Shown: positions 8,379-17,180, counted from the first letter of the stretch. The stretch: 55,950 nt of DNA from RGIG5612 sp964528825 (GCA_964528825.1 CAZGVB010000008.1:1-55950); one strand, 5' to 3'. Numbers and translations: made by a program. The notes: a model not told the origin generated them from the sequence alone.

Positions 8379-9135
8379 AAAGGCTTTCAAATACGGTCTC
8401 AAGTCGGGTATACCTATAGGACTGGGATATTTTGCGGTATCCTTTTCACTCGGTGTATGGGTCATAAAGGCAGGCCTGAATGCATTCGGGGGTGCGATCG
8501 TCAGCCTCTTCTGCAACGCGTCTGCGGGAGAATATGCGGGATTTCGTATCATGGCCGAAGACGGCGGCTTTTTGCTTATGGCACTCATGACAGTGGTTGC
8601 CGACTCGCGATATCTTTTGATGAGCAGCGCCATGAGTCAGAGGGTAGCACCGAATCTGTCTATGGGACACCGCATGCTTATGGGCCTATATGTCACCGAT
8701 GAGATATTTGCCGTCTCCATGCAAAGACCCGGTAATCTGAATCCGTGGTTTACATACGGGACCGCTATGGTAGCATCACCCTCGTGGGCACTTGGCACCG
8801 CGATAGGATGCATTGTCGGCAATATACTTCCGCAAAGAGTAGTCAGTGCACTTAGCGTTGCTCTTTTCGGCATGTTCCTTGCGATCATTATACCTGCGGC
8901 AAAAAAGAATAAGATAATCGCGGGAGTAATTGTGGTATGCTTTGCGCTCAGCAGTGCGGCCGCTTATATTCCGTTTATAAGCGGTATTAATGAGAGTATA
9001 CGGACTGTTATACTTACAGTCGTCATATCCGCAGGGGCGGCGCTGCTGTTCCCGATAAAGGAAGAAGAAAATACACCATGCTCCTCGGATGAAAGTGACG
9101 GATCTGCTGACGGATGCGGAGGTAACATGCAATGA
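8335..9135 (+). CDS. azlC: AzlC-family branched-chain amino-acid exporter, large subunit
   Basis: 266 residues with several hydrophobic segments. The AzlC signature region is visible: AFKYGLKSGIPIGLGYFAVSF near the N-terminus, then SLFCNASAGEYAG and a DSRYLLMSSAMSQR stretch. AzlC with AzlD exports branched-chain amino acids or analogues. azlD follows with a 4-bp ATGA overlap, the standard pair arrangement. The start overlaps the upstream membrane gene; ATG at 8344 is a possible alternative. The last 25 residues are a hydrophilic Ser/Asp/Gly-rich tail that looks dispensable. Substrate not determinable. Confidence 0.88.
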   Translation: MSIMQIQDKIQSIDKKAFKYGLKSGIPIGLGYFAVSFSLGVWVIKAGLNAFGGAIVSLFCNASAGEYAGFRIMAEDGGFLLMALMTVVADSRYLLMSSAMSQRVAPNLSMGHRMLMGLYVTDEIFAVSMQRPGNLNPWFTYGTAMVASPSWALGTAIGCIVGNILPQRVVSALSVALFGMFLAIIIPAAKKNKIIAGVIVVCFALSSAAAYIPFISGINESIRTVILTVVISAGAALLFPIKEEENTPCSSDESDGSADGCGGNMQ

Positions 9136-9443
9136 GCCTGAGGACCGTCATTTATATGATCGTGATGATCGTCGTAACATATATGTGCAAGGCATTGCCG
9201 CTTACCTTGATCAGAAAACAGATAAAAAACAATTTTATCAAATCGTTTCTTTATTATGTTCCGTATGTAACGCTCTCCGTTATGACTGTTCCCGCAATGA
9301 TCAATGCCACAGACAGCCCTGTTGCCGGGCTTTTATCACTCATCATCGGGATCATACTTGCGTGGATCACGCAAAACCTTTTTATTGTAGCAAGTGCCTG
9401 CGCAGTCATAGTATTTATTGCAGAATTTTTTCTTGCAGCTTGA
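9132..9443 (+). CDS. azlD: AzlD-family exporter small subunit
   Basis: 103 residues with about four hydrophobic helices, the normal size for AzlD. It contains the CKALPLTLIRKQI stretch near the N-terminus and a conserved YVPYVTLSVMTVPAM segment. It starts inside the azlC stop codon (ATGA), implying translational coupling. It partners AzlC as the second component of the two-subunit amino-acid exporter. Confidence 0.87.
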   Translation: MSLRTVIYMIVMIVVTYMCKALPLTLIRKQIKNNFIKSFLYYVPYVTLSVMTVPAMINATDSPVAGLLSLIIGIILAWITQNLFIVASACAVIVFIAEFFLAA

Positions 9444-9553
9444 GCGATCTGCAAGTTGAAATCAACAAAAAAAATAAATAAAATGTAATAAATAAGGGCA
9501 CAGTATCAATATTAAAAATACAGACAGGATGACTGCTCTCGTCGGTCGGTAAA

Positions 9554-10144
9554 ATGAGGAAAAAAATGAATAAACCAAAGGTGACCGTACTTGATATCTG
9601 TATCTGCGCTCTTATGATCGCATTGCATATTGTCCTTGAATCATTCGGTACTATCAGGATAGGTAATGAGCTTAAGATAACCTTCAGTACACTTCCGATA
9701 GTCCTTGCGGGGATGCTCTGCGGACCGACAGAGGGGCTTGCGGTTGGACTTGTCGGCAGCTTTTTAAGCCAGCTTATAACATACGGGATCACGGTAACTA
9801 CACCGATATGGATCTTGCCCGGTATGCTTCAGGGTCTGGCATCCGGACTTATATATGCGGCATTTCATCGCAAGGCAAGACTTATTCCCATAGCGGTAAA
9901 TGCCTTTTCATCGAATCTTGTGCTTGTTATATTCAACCTTTTGGCAAGCTATCTGGACGGTGTAGTGATATTTAAATATTGGACGATAGAGGCACTTGTT
10001 GTCCTGATACCTGCAAGACTGCTCGTATGGGTGATATTGTCTGTCATATATACGATGGCGGCGGTCCCTATATGCAGGATATTGCAAAAAAAGTGTCCTG
10101 CGGATATCAGATCCGCAAATAAAGGGAAAACATATCAAATGTGA
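9554..10144 (+). CDS. ECF transporter S component, folate-family-like
   Basis: 196 residues with about six membrane helices. The N-terminal pattern RIGNELKITFSTLPIVLAGM followed by GPTEGLAVGLVGS resembles S components of the FolT type (vitamin-binding membrane subunits that share an ECF energising module). The distal ATPases and EcfT are not in the window, as expected for group II ECF systems. The first ATG is preceded by a weak Shine-Dalgarno; ATG at 9566 is an alternative. The vitamin is uncertain: folate is the best guess by resemblance. I did not find a THF riboswitch in the 110-bp gap upstream. Confidence 0.72.
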   Translation: MRKKMNKPKVTVLDICICALMIALHIVLESFGTIRIGNELKITFSTLPIVLAGMLCGPTEGLAVGLVGSFLSQLITYGITVTTPIWILPGMLQGLASGLIYAAFHRKARLIPIAVNAFSSNLVLVIFNLLASYLDGVVIFKYWTIEALVVLIPARLLVWVILSVIYTMAAVPICRILQKKCPADIRSANKGKTYQM

Positions 10145-10245
10145 AAGAATCCGACGAATAAGCTATATGACAAAGAACCGACAGGATTTCTAAAGCATGC
10201 CTCACGATATGGACACATGAAAGCTGTTTTATAGAGGAGGAAAAA

Positions 10246-11709
10246 ATGACTAAGGATCTTACACAAGGAAATGTATGGAAGGTTATAATCACATTTTCCA
10301 TTCCGCTGCTGATCAGCAGCATAGTTCAGCAATTATATAACGCCGCGGACTGCGCGATAGTCGGCAATTTGGATAATGCCACGGGACTTGCAGCACTTGG
10401 CGCGACGACACCTATAGTGCATTTCGTAGTGGGCATATGCACAGGCGCGGGAATGGGCTGCACGGTCGTGATCTCCAAGCTGTTCGGAGAAAGAAAATTT
10501 CACAAGCTTCGCGCCGCTGTAAGCACATGCGTTATCGCTCTGGGAGTACTGGGCATCGCCGTCTCCTTGATAGGCATCCTGATGGCAGGGCAGTTCATGA
10601 CATGGCTCGGCGTAAATAAAGATGTATTTGACGGTGCGAAGGGATATCTTGCCATATATTGTGTCGGAGCATTTCCTATGCTCATTTATAATGCGGCTGC
10701 AGCAGCATTTACCGGCATGGGGGATTCGAGGAGACCGCTTTATTTCCTTATCGCCTCATCTGTATTAAATGTTATTCTGGACATTATCGCCGTAGGTCCT
10801 ATGCATCGCAGTGTCAGAGGAGCTGCCTGGGCCACGGTAATATCGCAATTCTTTGTCGCGGCTATAGCTATCATATCCATAGTGCTAAAAATGAAGAAAT
10901 TTACGCTCGAGCTGCAGGCAAGAGGTGAGGCGGATGAACAGGCCGCAGACGTTATCTGCCATCCGGAGGATGATAATGCACTGCAGGATAGCAGTACGGA
11001 CAGGAAAAGATGGTTCGACCGGGATATATTTGCACAGATGAGCAAGGTCGCGATTCCCTGTATATTTCAGCAAATATCGGTATCTATAGGACATATTCTC
11101 ATACAGAGGCTTGTAAATACATTCCCCACATCTGTTATGGCAGGATATGAGGTGGGTGCAAAGATAGTTAACTTTAATTACGGCTGCTACAATGCCATGG
11201 CCACGGGACTTATGAGCTTTGCGGGACAGAATTTCGGTGCAAAGCGCGCTGACAGATGCAGACAGGGACTTAAGGCTACCATAGTCATATGCGCTGCATT
11301 TTCATCGCTCATTGCTATATTGGGAAATATCTTTTCAGATCAGCTGGTCAGCATGTTCGTTAATACGAGTGAGGCAAATATCGAAGAGGTTATCATTGTC
11401 GGTGCAAATTATATAAAAATAGTCCTCATAGACCTTATCTTTGTAAGCGTAGCTCTTTCACTCGGCGGTCTGATGAGGGGCGTGGGGGACGTCAAGGTCT
11501 TCGTGATCGCGACAATAGCCGACCTTGGAACAAGGGTTGTTATGTGCTATGTACTCACCGAGGTAATGAACAGCTACCTTGGCCTTTACTGGGCATGGTA
11601 TGCGGGCATGATCGTAGATATTGTCATATGCTTTGCATGGTATTTCCTGCAATGCAGGAAGGGAAAGCTCTGTTACGATAATTGCTGTAAAATGACAGCC
11701 AAAAAATAA
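10246..11709 (+). CDS. MATE-family multidrug/cation exporter
   Basis: 487 residues, 12 predicted helices in two homologous halves. The start MTKDLTQGNVWKVIITFSIP and the following QQLYNAADCAIVGN are classic for MATE transporters of the clostridial type. The second half repeats it (VAIPCIFQQISVSIGHILIQ). Between the halves, at residues about 220-260, is an unusually long acidic cytoplasmic linker. MATE proteins export cationic drugs or metabolites in exchange for Na+ or H+. A strong RBS (AGAGGAGGAAAAA) precedes the ATG. The gene stands alone. Confidence 0.92.
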   Translation: MTKDLTQGNVWKVIITFSIPLLISSIVQQLYNAADCAIVGNLDNATGLAALGATTPIVHFVVGICTGAGMGCTVVISKLFGERKFHKLRAAVSTCVIALGVLGIAVSLIGILMAGQFMTWLGVNKDVFDGAKGYLAIYCVGAFPMLIYNAAAAAFTGMGDSRRPLYFLIASSVLNVILDIIAVGPMHRSVRGAAWATVISQFFVAAIAIISIVLKMKKFTLELQARGEADEQAADVICHPEDDNALQDSSTDRKRWFDRDIFAQMSKVAIPCIFQQISVSIGHILIQRLVNTFPTSVMAGYEVGAKIVNFNYGCYNAMATGLMSFAGQNFGAKRADRCRQGLKATIVICAAFSSLIAILGNIFSDQLVSMFVNTSEANIEEVIIVGANYIKIVLIDLIFVSVALSLGGLMRGVGDVKVFVIATIADLGTRVVMCYVLTEVMNSYLGLYWAWYAGMIVDIVICFAWYFLQCRKGKLCYDNCCKMTAKK

Positions 11710-11824
11710 AACCATGCACGGTTTGAAAATTTGAATATCTTTTTTTCATATGTTAACATATGTCTATCGGATAAATGTCCGATATCTGTGCGTATGGCAG
11801 GATATGTGAAGCCACATTTATATC

Positions 11825-11849
11825 AAAATGCTCCGAAAGGAGCATTTTT
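11825..11849 (+). terminator. Terminator downstream of the MATE gene
   Basis: AAAATGCTCC, GAAA tetraloop, GGAGCATTTT, then T and G. A perfect 10-bp stem with a stable loop. Confidence 0.85.
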
Positions 11850-11868
11850 GTATAACATTTTGACTCCG

Positions 11869-11910
11869 GTGATACCCGGATCGCTGCGCACTTTACACTC
11901 CCGGTATCAC
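11869..11910. promoter_or_regulatory. Long inverted repeat upstream of the MFS-nitroreductase gene
   Basis: GTGATACCCGGA (11869-11880) and TCCCGGTATCAC (11899-11910) are inverted copies with 11 of 12 matches, separated by 18 bp. A TTGACT lies just before the left arm. There is no T-run, so it is unlikely to be a terminator; an operator or leader structure is more likely. It ends 28 bp before the start codon. Confidence 0.45.
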
Positions 11911-11938
11911 AATGCTTGTTGAAGGAATCGGTTGACTT

Positions 11939-13909
11939 ATGGAAGATATGAAAAAAAGAAGCTTTGCACTCGGATACAGCTATATCGGCCATTCATTTGT
12001 TTCATATATGTTTTTGGCCTTTGTGCTGGTATCGATATCAAATAATGTATTGCCCGGGTTCTACGATACCATCCCGGCAGGCTTTGCAGATGCCATGGGA
12101 GGCGCAGACAGGGCAATGCTGCTCATTAATACCCTTTGTGCTGTCTTTTCGGCTGTTGTCGGCATTTTTATAGGGCAATGGGTAGAAAGAAAGGGGCCTA
12201 AGCAGGCGATTATCGCGGGATATATCGTGGGCGGAATCAATTATTTTATTTTTCCGTTTGCGGGAAGAGCCGGACTTGTATCCCTGATCATATGTCTTGC
12301 TGTGACACATACTGCCATGTTTGCCTATTGTCAAATGACGTCACAGTCACTTATCGCGCATTGGTTCAACAAAAAGAAGGGCATGGCACTCGGCTTATCG
12401 GCTGTCGGCATTCCTGCCGGCAATGCTGTTTTTTCTCTTATATATACTAATATTGTTTCTTCTCTTACCGTAGACGGAGATGAGAGCATAGCCATAAGGA
12501 CGGCCCTTTGGCTTTTTGGCACGGGGCTTGTCGTTATGGGCATACTCAGTATTTTTTGGGTTAAAAATTCGCCCTTTGAGGTGGGCCTTACACCGGACAA
12601 TCTTCCTGTGGAGAGTATCGGCAGGGATATAAAGAACAGGAGCTATCATTTCAGGGAGATAATAAGGACACCGTATGTCTGGCTGATAATTGTCATATAC
12701 GGATTGCTTAATTGCGCGGTCATAGCATGTGTGGCACAGCTGATGCAATATATTATCGCAAGAGCACATTTGGGCAGCAATACAACCGCTGCGGGCGCGA
12801 TCATGTCTGTAGGTGCGCTTGCCGGCATCGCGGGAGGCTTCGCGATATCATTTATGGATCAAAAACTCGGCACAAGAAGGACGACCATAATATATTGCAT
12901 TGTATCGGTGATCGTATATCTGGCTATGGCATTTGTAAATGTAAGCAATATCGTAGTCATTACGATACTTTGCATGCTGGCCTTTTTGCTGAATGGTGCT
13001 CCGGCACCGTTGATGCCTTCTATGATACTGTCTCTGTTCGGACCCGAAAGCTTCAATTCGGTCTCGAAGATAGCGACACCTATAGGCTGCGTCGCACGCT
13101 CATGCGGATATTATGTTGTGGCTCTTTTTATGTTCGAAATAAAAGGCTTGGACATATGGGCAAGTGTATATACCGGTCTTGCCTTAATGGCCGCAATATC
13201 GCTTGTACTGGTCATCTTATGCCGCAGGAAGCATGTAGATATTGCTGTCACAGGGGAAAATACAGATATATTCTCAGTCGGAAATGTATATTTCGGCTTT
13301 GATATGCAATTTCAAAATGATCTCAGAAGAGTAAAGGAGCTCATATACGGCCGCGGCAATACAGGCAGATTTGTTGATGGAAAGGTACCTGAAGGAGATA
13401 TAAGGGAAATAGTAGAGGCAGGTACATATGTGCCCGAAAATATTCCTATCAGGCCGTGGCATTTTGTTGCCGTAAGCGATGACGGCATCCTTAAAGAGCT
13501 AAGCGGGAAAATGCATGACGGGGTTGTTCCTTTTGCAGCAAAGCTCAGGGAACGCTTCCCCGGACATCCCGAATTTAAGAGAGATACAGAAGAATTTCTT
13601 GCAAGCCTTGACAGCGCGTCCTTTATAGTGATGGCATTTACGGACTATCATGTGGAGCCTGACGAACTCTCCGCGCAGATACTTGAGATAGGGAGCGCCT
13701 TTCAAAATATGCTCATTAAAGCATATGGCAAGGGAATCGGCTCATATTGGCTGACATCTCCCATAGCTGCAGGCGCGGCCCCGAAATTAAAAGAACAATT
13801 TTCACCTGACATGGATGGTGAATTCATAGGCATGATAACCTTCGGATATTACGGCCCCGAAGGTACAAGACCTGTCGTGAAAAAAGGCAGAGCTGAATAT
13901 ATCATATGA
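11939..13909 (+). CDS. MFS transporter fused to a nitroreductase-like domain
   Basis: 656 residues. Residues about 1-435 are a 12-helix major-facilitator transporter (QWVERKGPKQAIIAGYIVGG is the loop 2-3 region; a second DQKLGTRRTT loop lies in the C half). Residues about 455-656 are a nitroreductase-fold domain. They align end to end with the next gene product: EGDIREIVEAGTYVP / PEETIKRIVEAGMMAP, RPWHFVAV / QPWYFVAV, AYGKGIGSYW / AYGEGIGSCW. The fused copy has lost FMN-contacting motifs: RRSVRKF is GRGNTGRF and APSGTNIQPW is VPENIPIRPW. It may be a sensor or a catalytically altered domain. No stop or frameshift separates the two parts. Substrate unknown. Confidence 0.82.
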   Translation: MEDMKKRSFALGYSYIGHSFVSYMFLAFVLVSISNNVLPGFYDTIPAGFADAMGGADRAMLLINTLCAVFSAVVGIFIGQWVERKGPKQAIIAGYIVGGINYFIFPFAGRAGLVSLIICLAVTHTAMFAYCQMTSQSLIAHWFNKKKGMALGLSAVGIPAGNAVFSLIYTNIVSSLTVDGDESIAIRTALWLFGTGLVVMGILSIFWVKNSPFEVGLTPDNLPVESIGRDIKNRSYHFREIIRTPYVWLIIVIYGLLNCAVIACVAQLMQYIIARAHLGSNTTAAGAIMSVGALAGIAGGFAISFMDQKLGTRRTTIIYCIVSVIVYLAMAFVNVSNIVVITILCMLAFLLNGAPAPLMPSMILSLFGPESFNSVSKIATPIGCVARSCGYYVVALFMFEIKGLDIWASVYTGLALMAAISLVLVILCRRKHVDIAVTGENTDIFSVGNVYFGFDMQFQNDLRRVKELIYGRGNTGRFVDGKVPEGDIREIVEAGTYVPENIPIRPWHFVAVSDDGILKELSGKMHDGVVPFAAKLRERFPGHPEFKRDTEEFLASLDSASFIVMAFTDYHVEPDELSAQILEIGSAFQNMLIKAYGKGIGSYWLTSPIAAGAAPKLKEQFSPDMDGEFIGMITFGYYGPEGTRPVVKKGRAEYII

Positions 13910-13973
13910 TATATTGAATATTGCGTCTTGATGCTCTGATATCATATAATGTACGGACGGAGGATGGATTATT

Positions 13974-14555
13974 ATGGATATTATTGAGGCTATAGAGGGA
14001 CGCAGATCCGTCAGAAAATTTCAAGATAAAAAGATACCGGAGGAGACGATCAAAAGGATAGTTGAGGCCGGAATGATGGCACCTTCAGGGACCAATATTC
14101 AGCCATGGTATTTCGTGGCAGTGGCATCTCCTGATGAGCTTGCTTCTCTTAGAGATATCGCATCACGAGGCGCCGAGGGCTTCAGACCGAGGCTGGAAGA
14201 GCGCTTTAAAGAGCATCCGGAGGTCATCAAGCAGACAACAAGCTTTGTGGGGACATTCGGATATGCTCCTCTTGTGGTACTTGCATTTGTAAGAAGTCCT
14301 GAAGTGAAAGACGGAAGAGATACTGTCATACAGAGCATTGCCGCCGCGATCGAGAATATGACACTTGCAGCATATGGCGAAGGGATCGGTTCATGCTGGA
14401 TGACTGCTCTTATATCAGGAGGCGTAAAGGAAGATATCCGGGCCAGATATGCCCCTGAAAGAGGTGAGCTTATTGCGACTGTGGCATTCGGATATCCGGA
14501 GATAATTCCAAAGATGCCAAAGCGCAAGGATGACAGGGTAAAATATATTCTTTGA
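13974..14555 (+). CDS. Nitroreductase family flavoprotein
   Basis: 193 residues, a single FMN-dependent nitroreductase domain of the NfsA/FRP superfamily. FMN-binding motifs are intact: RRSVRKF (residues 11-17) and APSGTNIQPWYF (36-47); the C-terminal AYGEGIGSCWMTA is typical. These enzymes use NAD(P)H to reduce nitro compounds, quinones, flavins or enones; the substrate cannot be told. It lies 64 bp after the MFS fusion, whose C-terminal domain is clearly its paralogue, so the pair probably arose by duplication and acts on related compounds. An RBS (CGGAGGATGGATT) precedes the ATG. Confidence 0.9.
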   Translation: MDIIEAIEGRRSVRKFQDKKIPEETIKRIVEAGMMAPSGTNIQPWYFVAVASPDELASLRDIASRGAEGFRPRLEERFKEHPEVIKQTTSFVGTFGYAPLVVLAFVRSPEVKDGRDTVIQSIAAAIENMTLAAYGEGIGSCWMTALISGGVKEDIRARYAPERGELIATVAFGYPEIIPKMPKRKDDRVKYIL

Positions 14556-14570
14556 GATTAATGCCGCTCT

Positions 14571-14612
14571 GCATACAGATCGACACGTCTGAGACGTGCT
14601 GTGTCTGTATGC
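14571..14612 (+). terminator. Long stem-loop after the nitroreductase gene
   Basis: GCATACAGA pairs with TCTGTATGC (9 bp), enclosing a second stem CACGTC/GACGTG with a 3-nt loop; it is followed by GGACAATTTT. It may terminate the MFS-nitroreductase transcript or structure the leader of the next gene, which starts 13 bp further on. Confidence 0.55.
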
Positions 14613-14625
14613 GGACAATTTTGAT

Positions 14626-15669
14626 ATGCTTGAAAATAATACAATTGTAAGTAATAAAGGTACTCGTGTAAGATATATCGATATTGCCAGGGGAATAGCT
14701 ATTATCTGCATTATCCTGGGGCATATGGAAATCTGGGCTATTAACAGAGTCGTATTTACCTTTCACGTACCGTTGTTTTTCTTTATAACCGGATATTTTA
14801 CGAGTGATAGAAGAGGCCTGAAGGAATTCTGCCTGAATAAATTCCGTACATTGATAGTGCCTTATATAGCAACCTGTATCGTGATGATATTATGCGCTGC
14901 GGCATTGGAAGTGCATAGAGGAGGTCAGGCACTTACTGCAGTCAGATATTGGGGATATGCTGCGCTCTATGGCTCCGGAGACAACTATGATGAACCCTTC
15001 TTCATACCACAAATAGGTGCATTATGGTTTCTTCTCGCTGCATTCTGGGGCGGAATATTCTTGCGTCTCTCACTTAATTTCAAAAAATATATAAGAATTG
15101 CATTCGTAGGAGCATTATTCTTATTCGGATATCTGACAAGGAGTATTTGCTGGTTTCCGCTCAGTATTCAGGCCGGTGCGTGTGCGACATTGTTTATGTA
15201 TATGGGATATCTGCTGAAAAGCCTTATTCCCATACTTAAGAACACATCACGTGAGATAAAGTGCTTCGGAATTTGCGTCGCTGTCATAGCAACGGCATAT
15301 TTTATCAAGGATTTCCAATCGTTCTGGCTTGTGCATTGCGATATAGGACGAGGTATAGTCGATATATTCGGCTGTATCTGTGCATGTACCTTGGTCATAT
15401 GCATCAGCAGGCTGATCGATGATAAGCTTAAATACATCTCAGAGTTCTTTGCCTATTTCGGAAAATACAGTCTGCTGGTGCTTTGTATACACAACATCGA
15501 GCTTTCGCTGTTTCCATGGTGGTCTTTGGCGGATAAATTAGTGCAATGCGGCATGGCAAGCGGTTTGAGGCTGTATTTTATAATATTCGCAAAGTTAGTT
15601 GTCGATCTGACATGCGCATATATTTTGTCTAAGATACCTATAGTACGAAAAGTATACGGACTAAAATGA
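14626..15669 (+). CDS. Membrane acyltransferase (acyltransferase 3 family)
   Basis: 347 residues from the ATG at 14626; an in-frame ATG at 14596 lies inside the hairpin and would add ten non-conserved residues. About ten membrane helices. Family hallmarks are at the N-terminus: RYIDIARGIAIICIILGH with the conserved His, then FTFHVPLFFFITGYF. Such proteins transfer acetyl or other acyl groups to surface carbohydrates. There is no C-terminal SGNH domain. No strong Shine-Dalgarno is visible. The convergent amidohydrolase is separated by a bidirectional terminator. The acceptor is unknown. Confidence 0.85.
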   Translation: MLENNTIVSNKGTRVRYIDIARGIAIICIILGHMEIWAINRVVFTFHVPLFFFITGYFTSDRRGLKEFCLNKFRTLIVPYIATCIVMILCAAALEVHRGGQALTAVRYWGYAALYGSGDNYDEPFFIPQIGALWFLLAAFWGGIFLRLSLNFKKYIRIAFVGALFLFGYLTRSICWFPLSIQAGACATLFMYMGYLLKSLIPILKNTSREIKCFGICVAVIATAYFIKDFQSFWLVHCDIGRGIVDIFGCICACTLVICISRLIDDKLKYISEFFAYFGKYSLLVLCIHNIELSLFPWWSLADKLVQCGMASGLRLYFIIFAKLVVDLTCAYILSKIPIVRKVYGLK

Positions 15670-15696
15670 CCTTGCTGCGGATAACTAGATTTATCG

Positions 15697-15730
15697 GCAT
15701 GAAAGACTTACAGACAGCTGCCTGCAGCTG
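15697..15730 (+). repeat. Possible decayed fragment of the dispersed repeat (copy G)
   Basis: GCATGAAAGACTTACAGACAG and the following CTGCCTG partly match the right half of copies B and D (GAATGAAAGATTTGCAGGCG). About two thirds of positions agree; this is the weakest member and could be coincidence. Confidence 0.25.
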
Positions 15731-15762
15731 CTATGCTGGATGCAGGCTCATACAGCATCAAA

Positions 15763-15798
15763 AAAGGGCTGTCCCTCATTGCGAAGGGACAGCCCTTT
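15763..15798. terminator. Bidirectional terminator between acyltransferase and amidohydrolase
   Basis: AAAGGGCTGTCCCT and AGGGACAGCCCTTT form a perfect 14-bp stem with an 8-nt loop, A-rich on the left and T-rich on the right, so it can end both convergent transcripts. Confidence 0.93.
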
Positions 15799-15811
15799 GA
15801 CTGTATCAAGC

Positions 15812-16864
15812 TTATGCTTCGATCGGAAGATTGAACATTCTTATTGCGTTCTTGTAAAGAAGCATATCTCTTGTCTCATCGGAGATATCAAGAGTGCTCT
15901 TTACGAAATTAACACCATCCTCCATCCAGTTATAGAATACAGGGAATGAGGAACCGAAGAGCAGATGATCTGCGCCGCAGACCTTGATAGCACATTCAAC
16001 CTGATCCTTGCCCCATGATGCGGGATGTGTCATATCGAAGAAGATATTTTCCTTAACATGAGATGCGATACGATCGGCATCTGCAACATTAAGACGAAGC
16101 ATAGCTTCCTTCTTCTTTGGCTTATGAGGCATGAGAAGATTCTGAGCTGCAAACCAGTTTCCGCCGAACATGGTATGTATAAGCTTGAGGTTCGGACACT
16201 CATCGAAAAGATCTGAGAAGATCTCACGGCCTACTGCTGTTGCCTGATCTGTCACACGTCCGAGCTCACGGCGGAGATTGGTGAATTCATAAAGAGATTC
16301 CCAATGAACCGGAAGAGGAGTATGGTGAGCGACAACCGGAATGTTGAGCTTTTCAATCTCTTTAAGATAAGGTCTGAATGCCTCATCGTCCAGATAAAGC
16401 TGTCCGTAATGACAAGCAAGCTGTACGCCTACACAGCCAAGCTCCTGAACGCAGCGGTTCAGCTCATAAAGATTCTCTTTTCCTCCCCATGGCGGAACAC
16501 ATGCTGTTGAGAAGATACGGCCGCCGGAACGCTTGCAGATGTCTGCGGCATTATCATTTACTATCTTGCATGTGTCAAGACGAAGCCATTCCTGCCATAC
16601 AGGCACACGCATTACGGCATAATCTACACCGGCATTATCCATAGCGGCAAGCTTGGATTCGAGAGAATAATCTCCCTCTACATAGTTAAGATTCTGATAT
16701 CCCTTCGGCTTCTCGAGGATAAGCTGACGCTGTCCGCCCTCTGTAAGGCCCAGGTGTGCTATCTCACCAAATCCCCGCGGAGCGGTGGTAAGGAATCCGT
16801 TCAGGACCTCTTCATTAGTGAAGAGATCTTCGGGAAGGTGATGGACGTTAATATCAATTACCAT
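15812..16864 (-). CDS. Amidohydrolase-family protein with altered metal ligands
   Basis: 350 residues of the amidohydrolase_2 (ACMSD / gamma-resorcylate decarboxylase) type, a TIM-barrel family of decarboxylases and hydrolases. Recognisable are the N-terminal strand MVIDINVHHLP, VVAHHTPLP, LKLIHTMFGGNWF and the C-terminal LLFGSSFPVF. Two ligand positions differ from the norm: the first His of HxH is Asn6 (INVH rather than IHSH), and the Asp normally in FGSDYP is Ser306. Other His residues are present. It may use a different metal, or none. Start follows TCAGGAGGTAATTTAA. Monocistronic, with a near-consensus promoter, divergent from an ABC transporter that might import its substrate. Reaction unknown. 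Confidence 0.8.
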   Translation of the reverse strand: MVIDINVHHLPEDLFTNEEVLNGFLTTAPRGFGEIAHLGLTEGGQRQLILEKPKGYQNLNYVEGDYSLESKLAAMDNAGVDYAVMRVPVWQEWLRLDTCKIVNDNAADICKRSGGRIFSTACVPPWGGKENLYELNRCVQELGCVGVQLACHYGQLYLDDEAFRPYLKEIEKLNIPVVAHHTPLPVHWESLYEFTNLRRELGRVTDQATAVGREIFSDLFDECPNLKLIHTMFGGNWFAAQNLLMPHKPKKKEAMLRLNVADADRIASHVKENIFFDMTHPASWGKDQVECAIKVCGADHLLFGSSFPVFYNWMEDGVNFVKSTLDISDETRDMLLYKNAIRMFNLPIEA

Positions 16865-16961
16865 TTAAATTACCTCCTGATGATTTCAATAATTTTTTTC
16901 ATGTATCTGCTAGTTTGAAATGTCTAAGTTGAACAAAAATACATAGTTCTTCTGTAGGATT

Positions 16962-16990
16962 ATTCTAAAAGGCGTGGGCGATAATGTCAA
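16962..16990 (-). promoter_or_regulatory. Promoter of the amidohydrolase gene
   Basis: On the - strand TTGACA (16990-16985), exact 17-bp spacer, TAGAAT (16967-16962). The leader to the start codon is about 90 nt. Confidence 0.82.
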
Positions 16991-17054
16991 GGGTGTCACT
17001 TTTTAAAAACAGGGGACAAAAATCAGATATGAGACTCTGGCTTTAAACACTGCA

Positions 17055-17140
17055 AAGTGTGATGATATGCTGCCTTATCTCACACGCAGTACTAGAAATT
17101 GTCTGAATGAAAGATTTGCCAACGATTACTTGACAGTGAC
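17055..17140 (+). repeat. Dispersed intergenic repeat, copy B
   Basis: TTATCTCACACGCAGTACT followed by GAAATTGTCTGAATGAAAG matches copy A closely, and the copy ends in TTGACAGTGAC, the right terminus also seen in copy D. The left third is diverged or absent. It sits in the divergent promoter region between the amidohydrolase and the ABC transporter. Confidence 0.72.
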
Positions 17141-17146
17141 TAACAT

Positions 17147-17180
17147 AAAAAATGCAGTAAAAAATGCAGTAAAAAAGTGC
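17147..17180 (+). repeat. Direct 12-bp repeats upstream of the ABC-transporter promoter
   Basis: AAAAAATGCAGT occurs twice in perfect tandem (17147-17158, 17159-17170), followed by a partial third AAAAAAGTGC. It ends exactly at the -35 hexamer. It could be an activator or repressor site, or an A-tract UP element. Confidence 0.6.
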
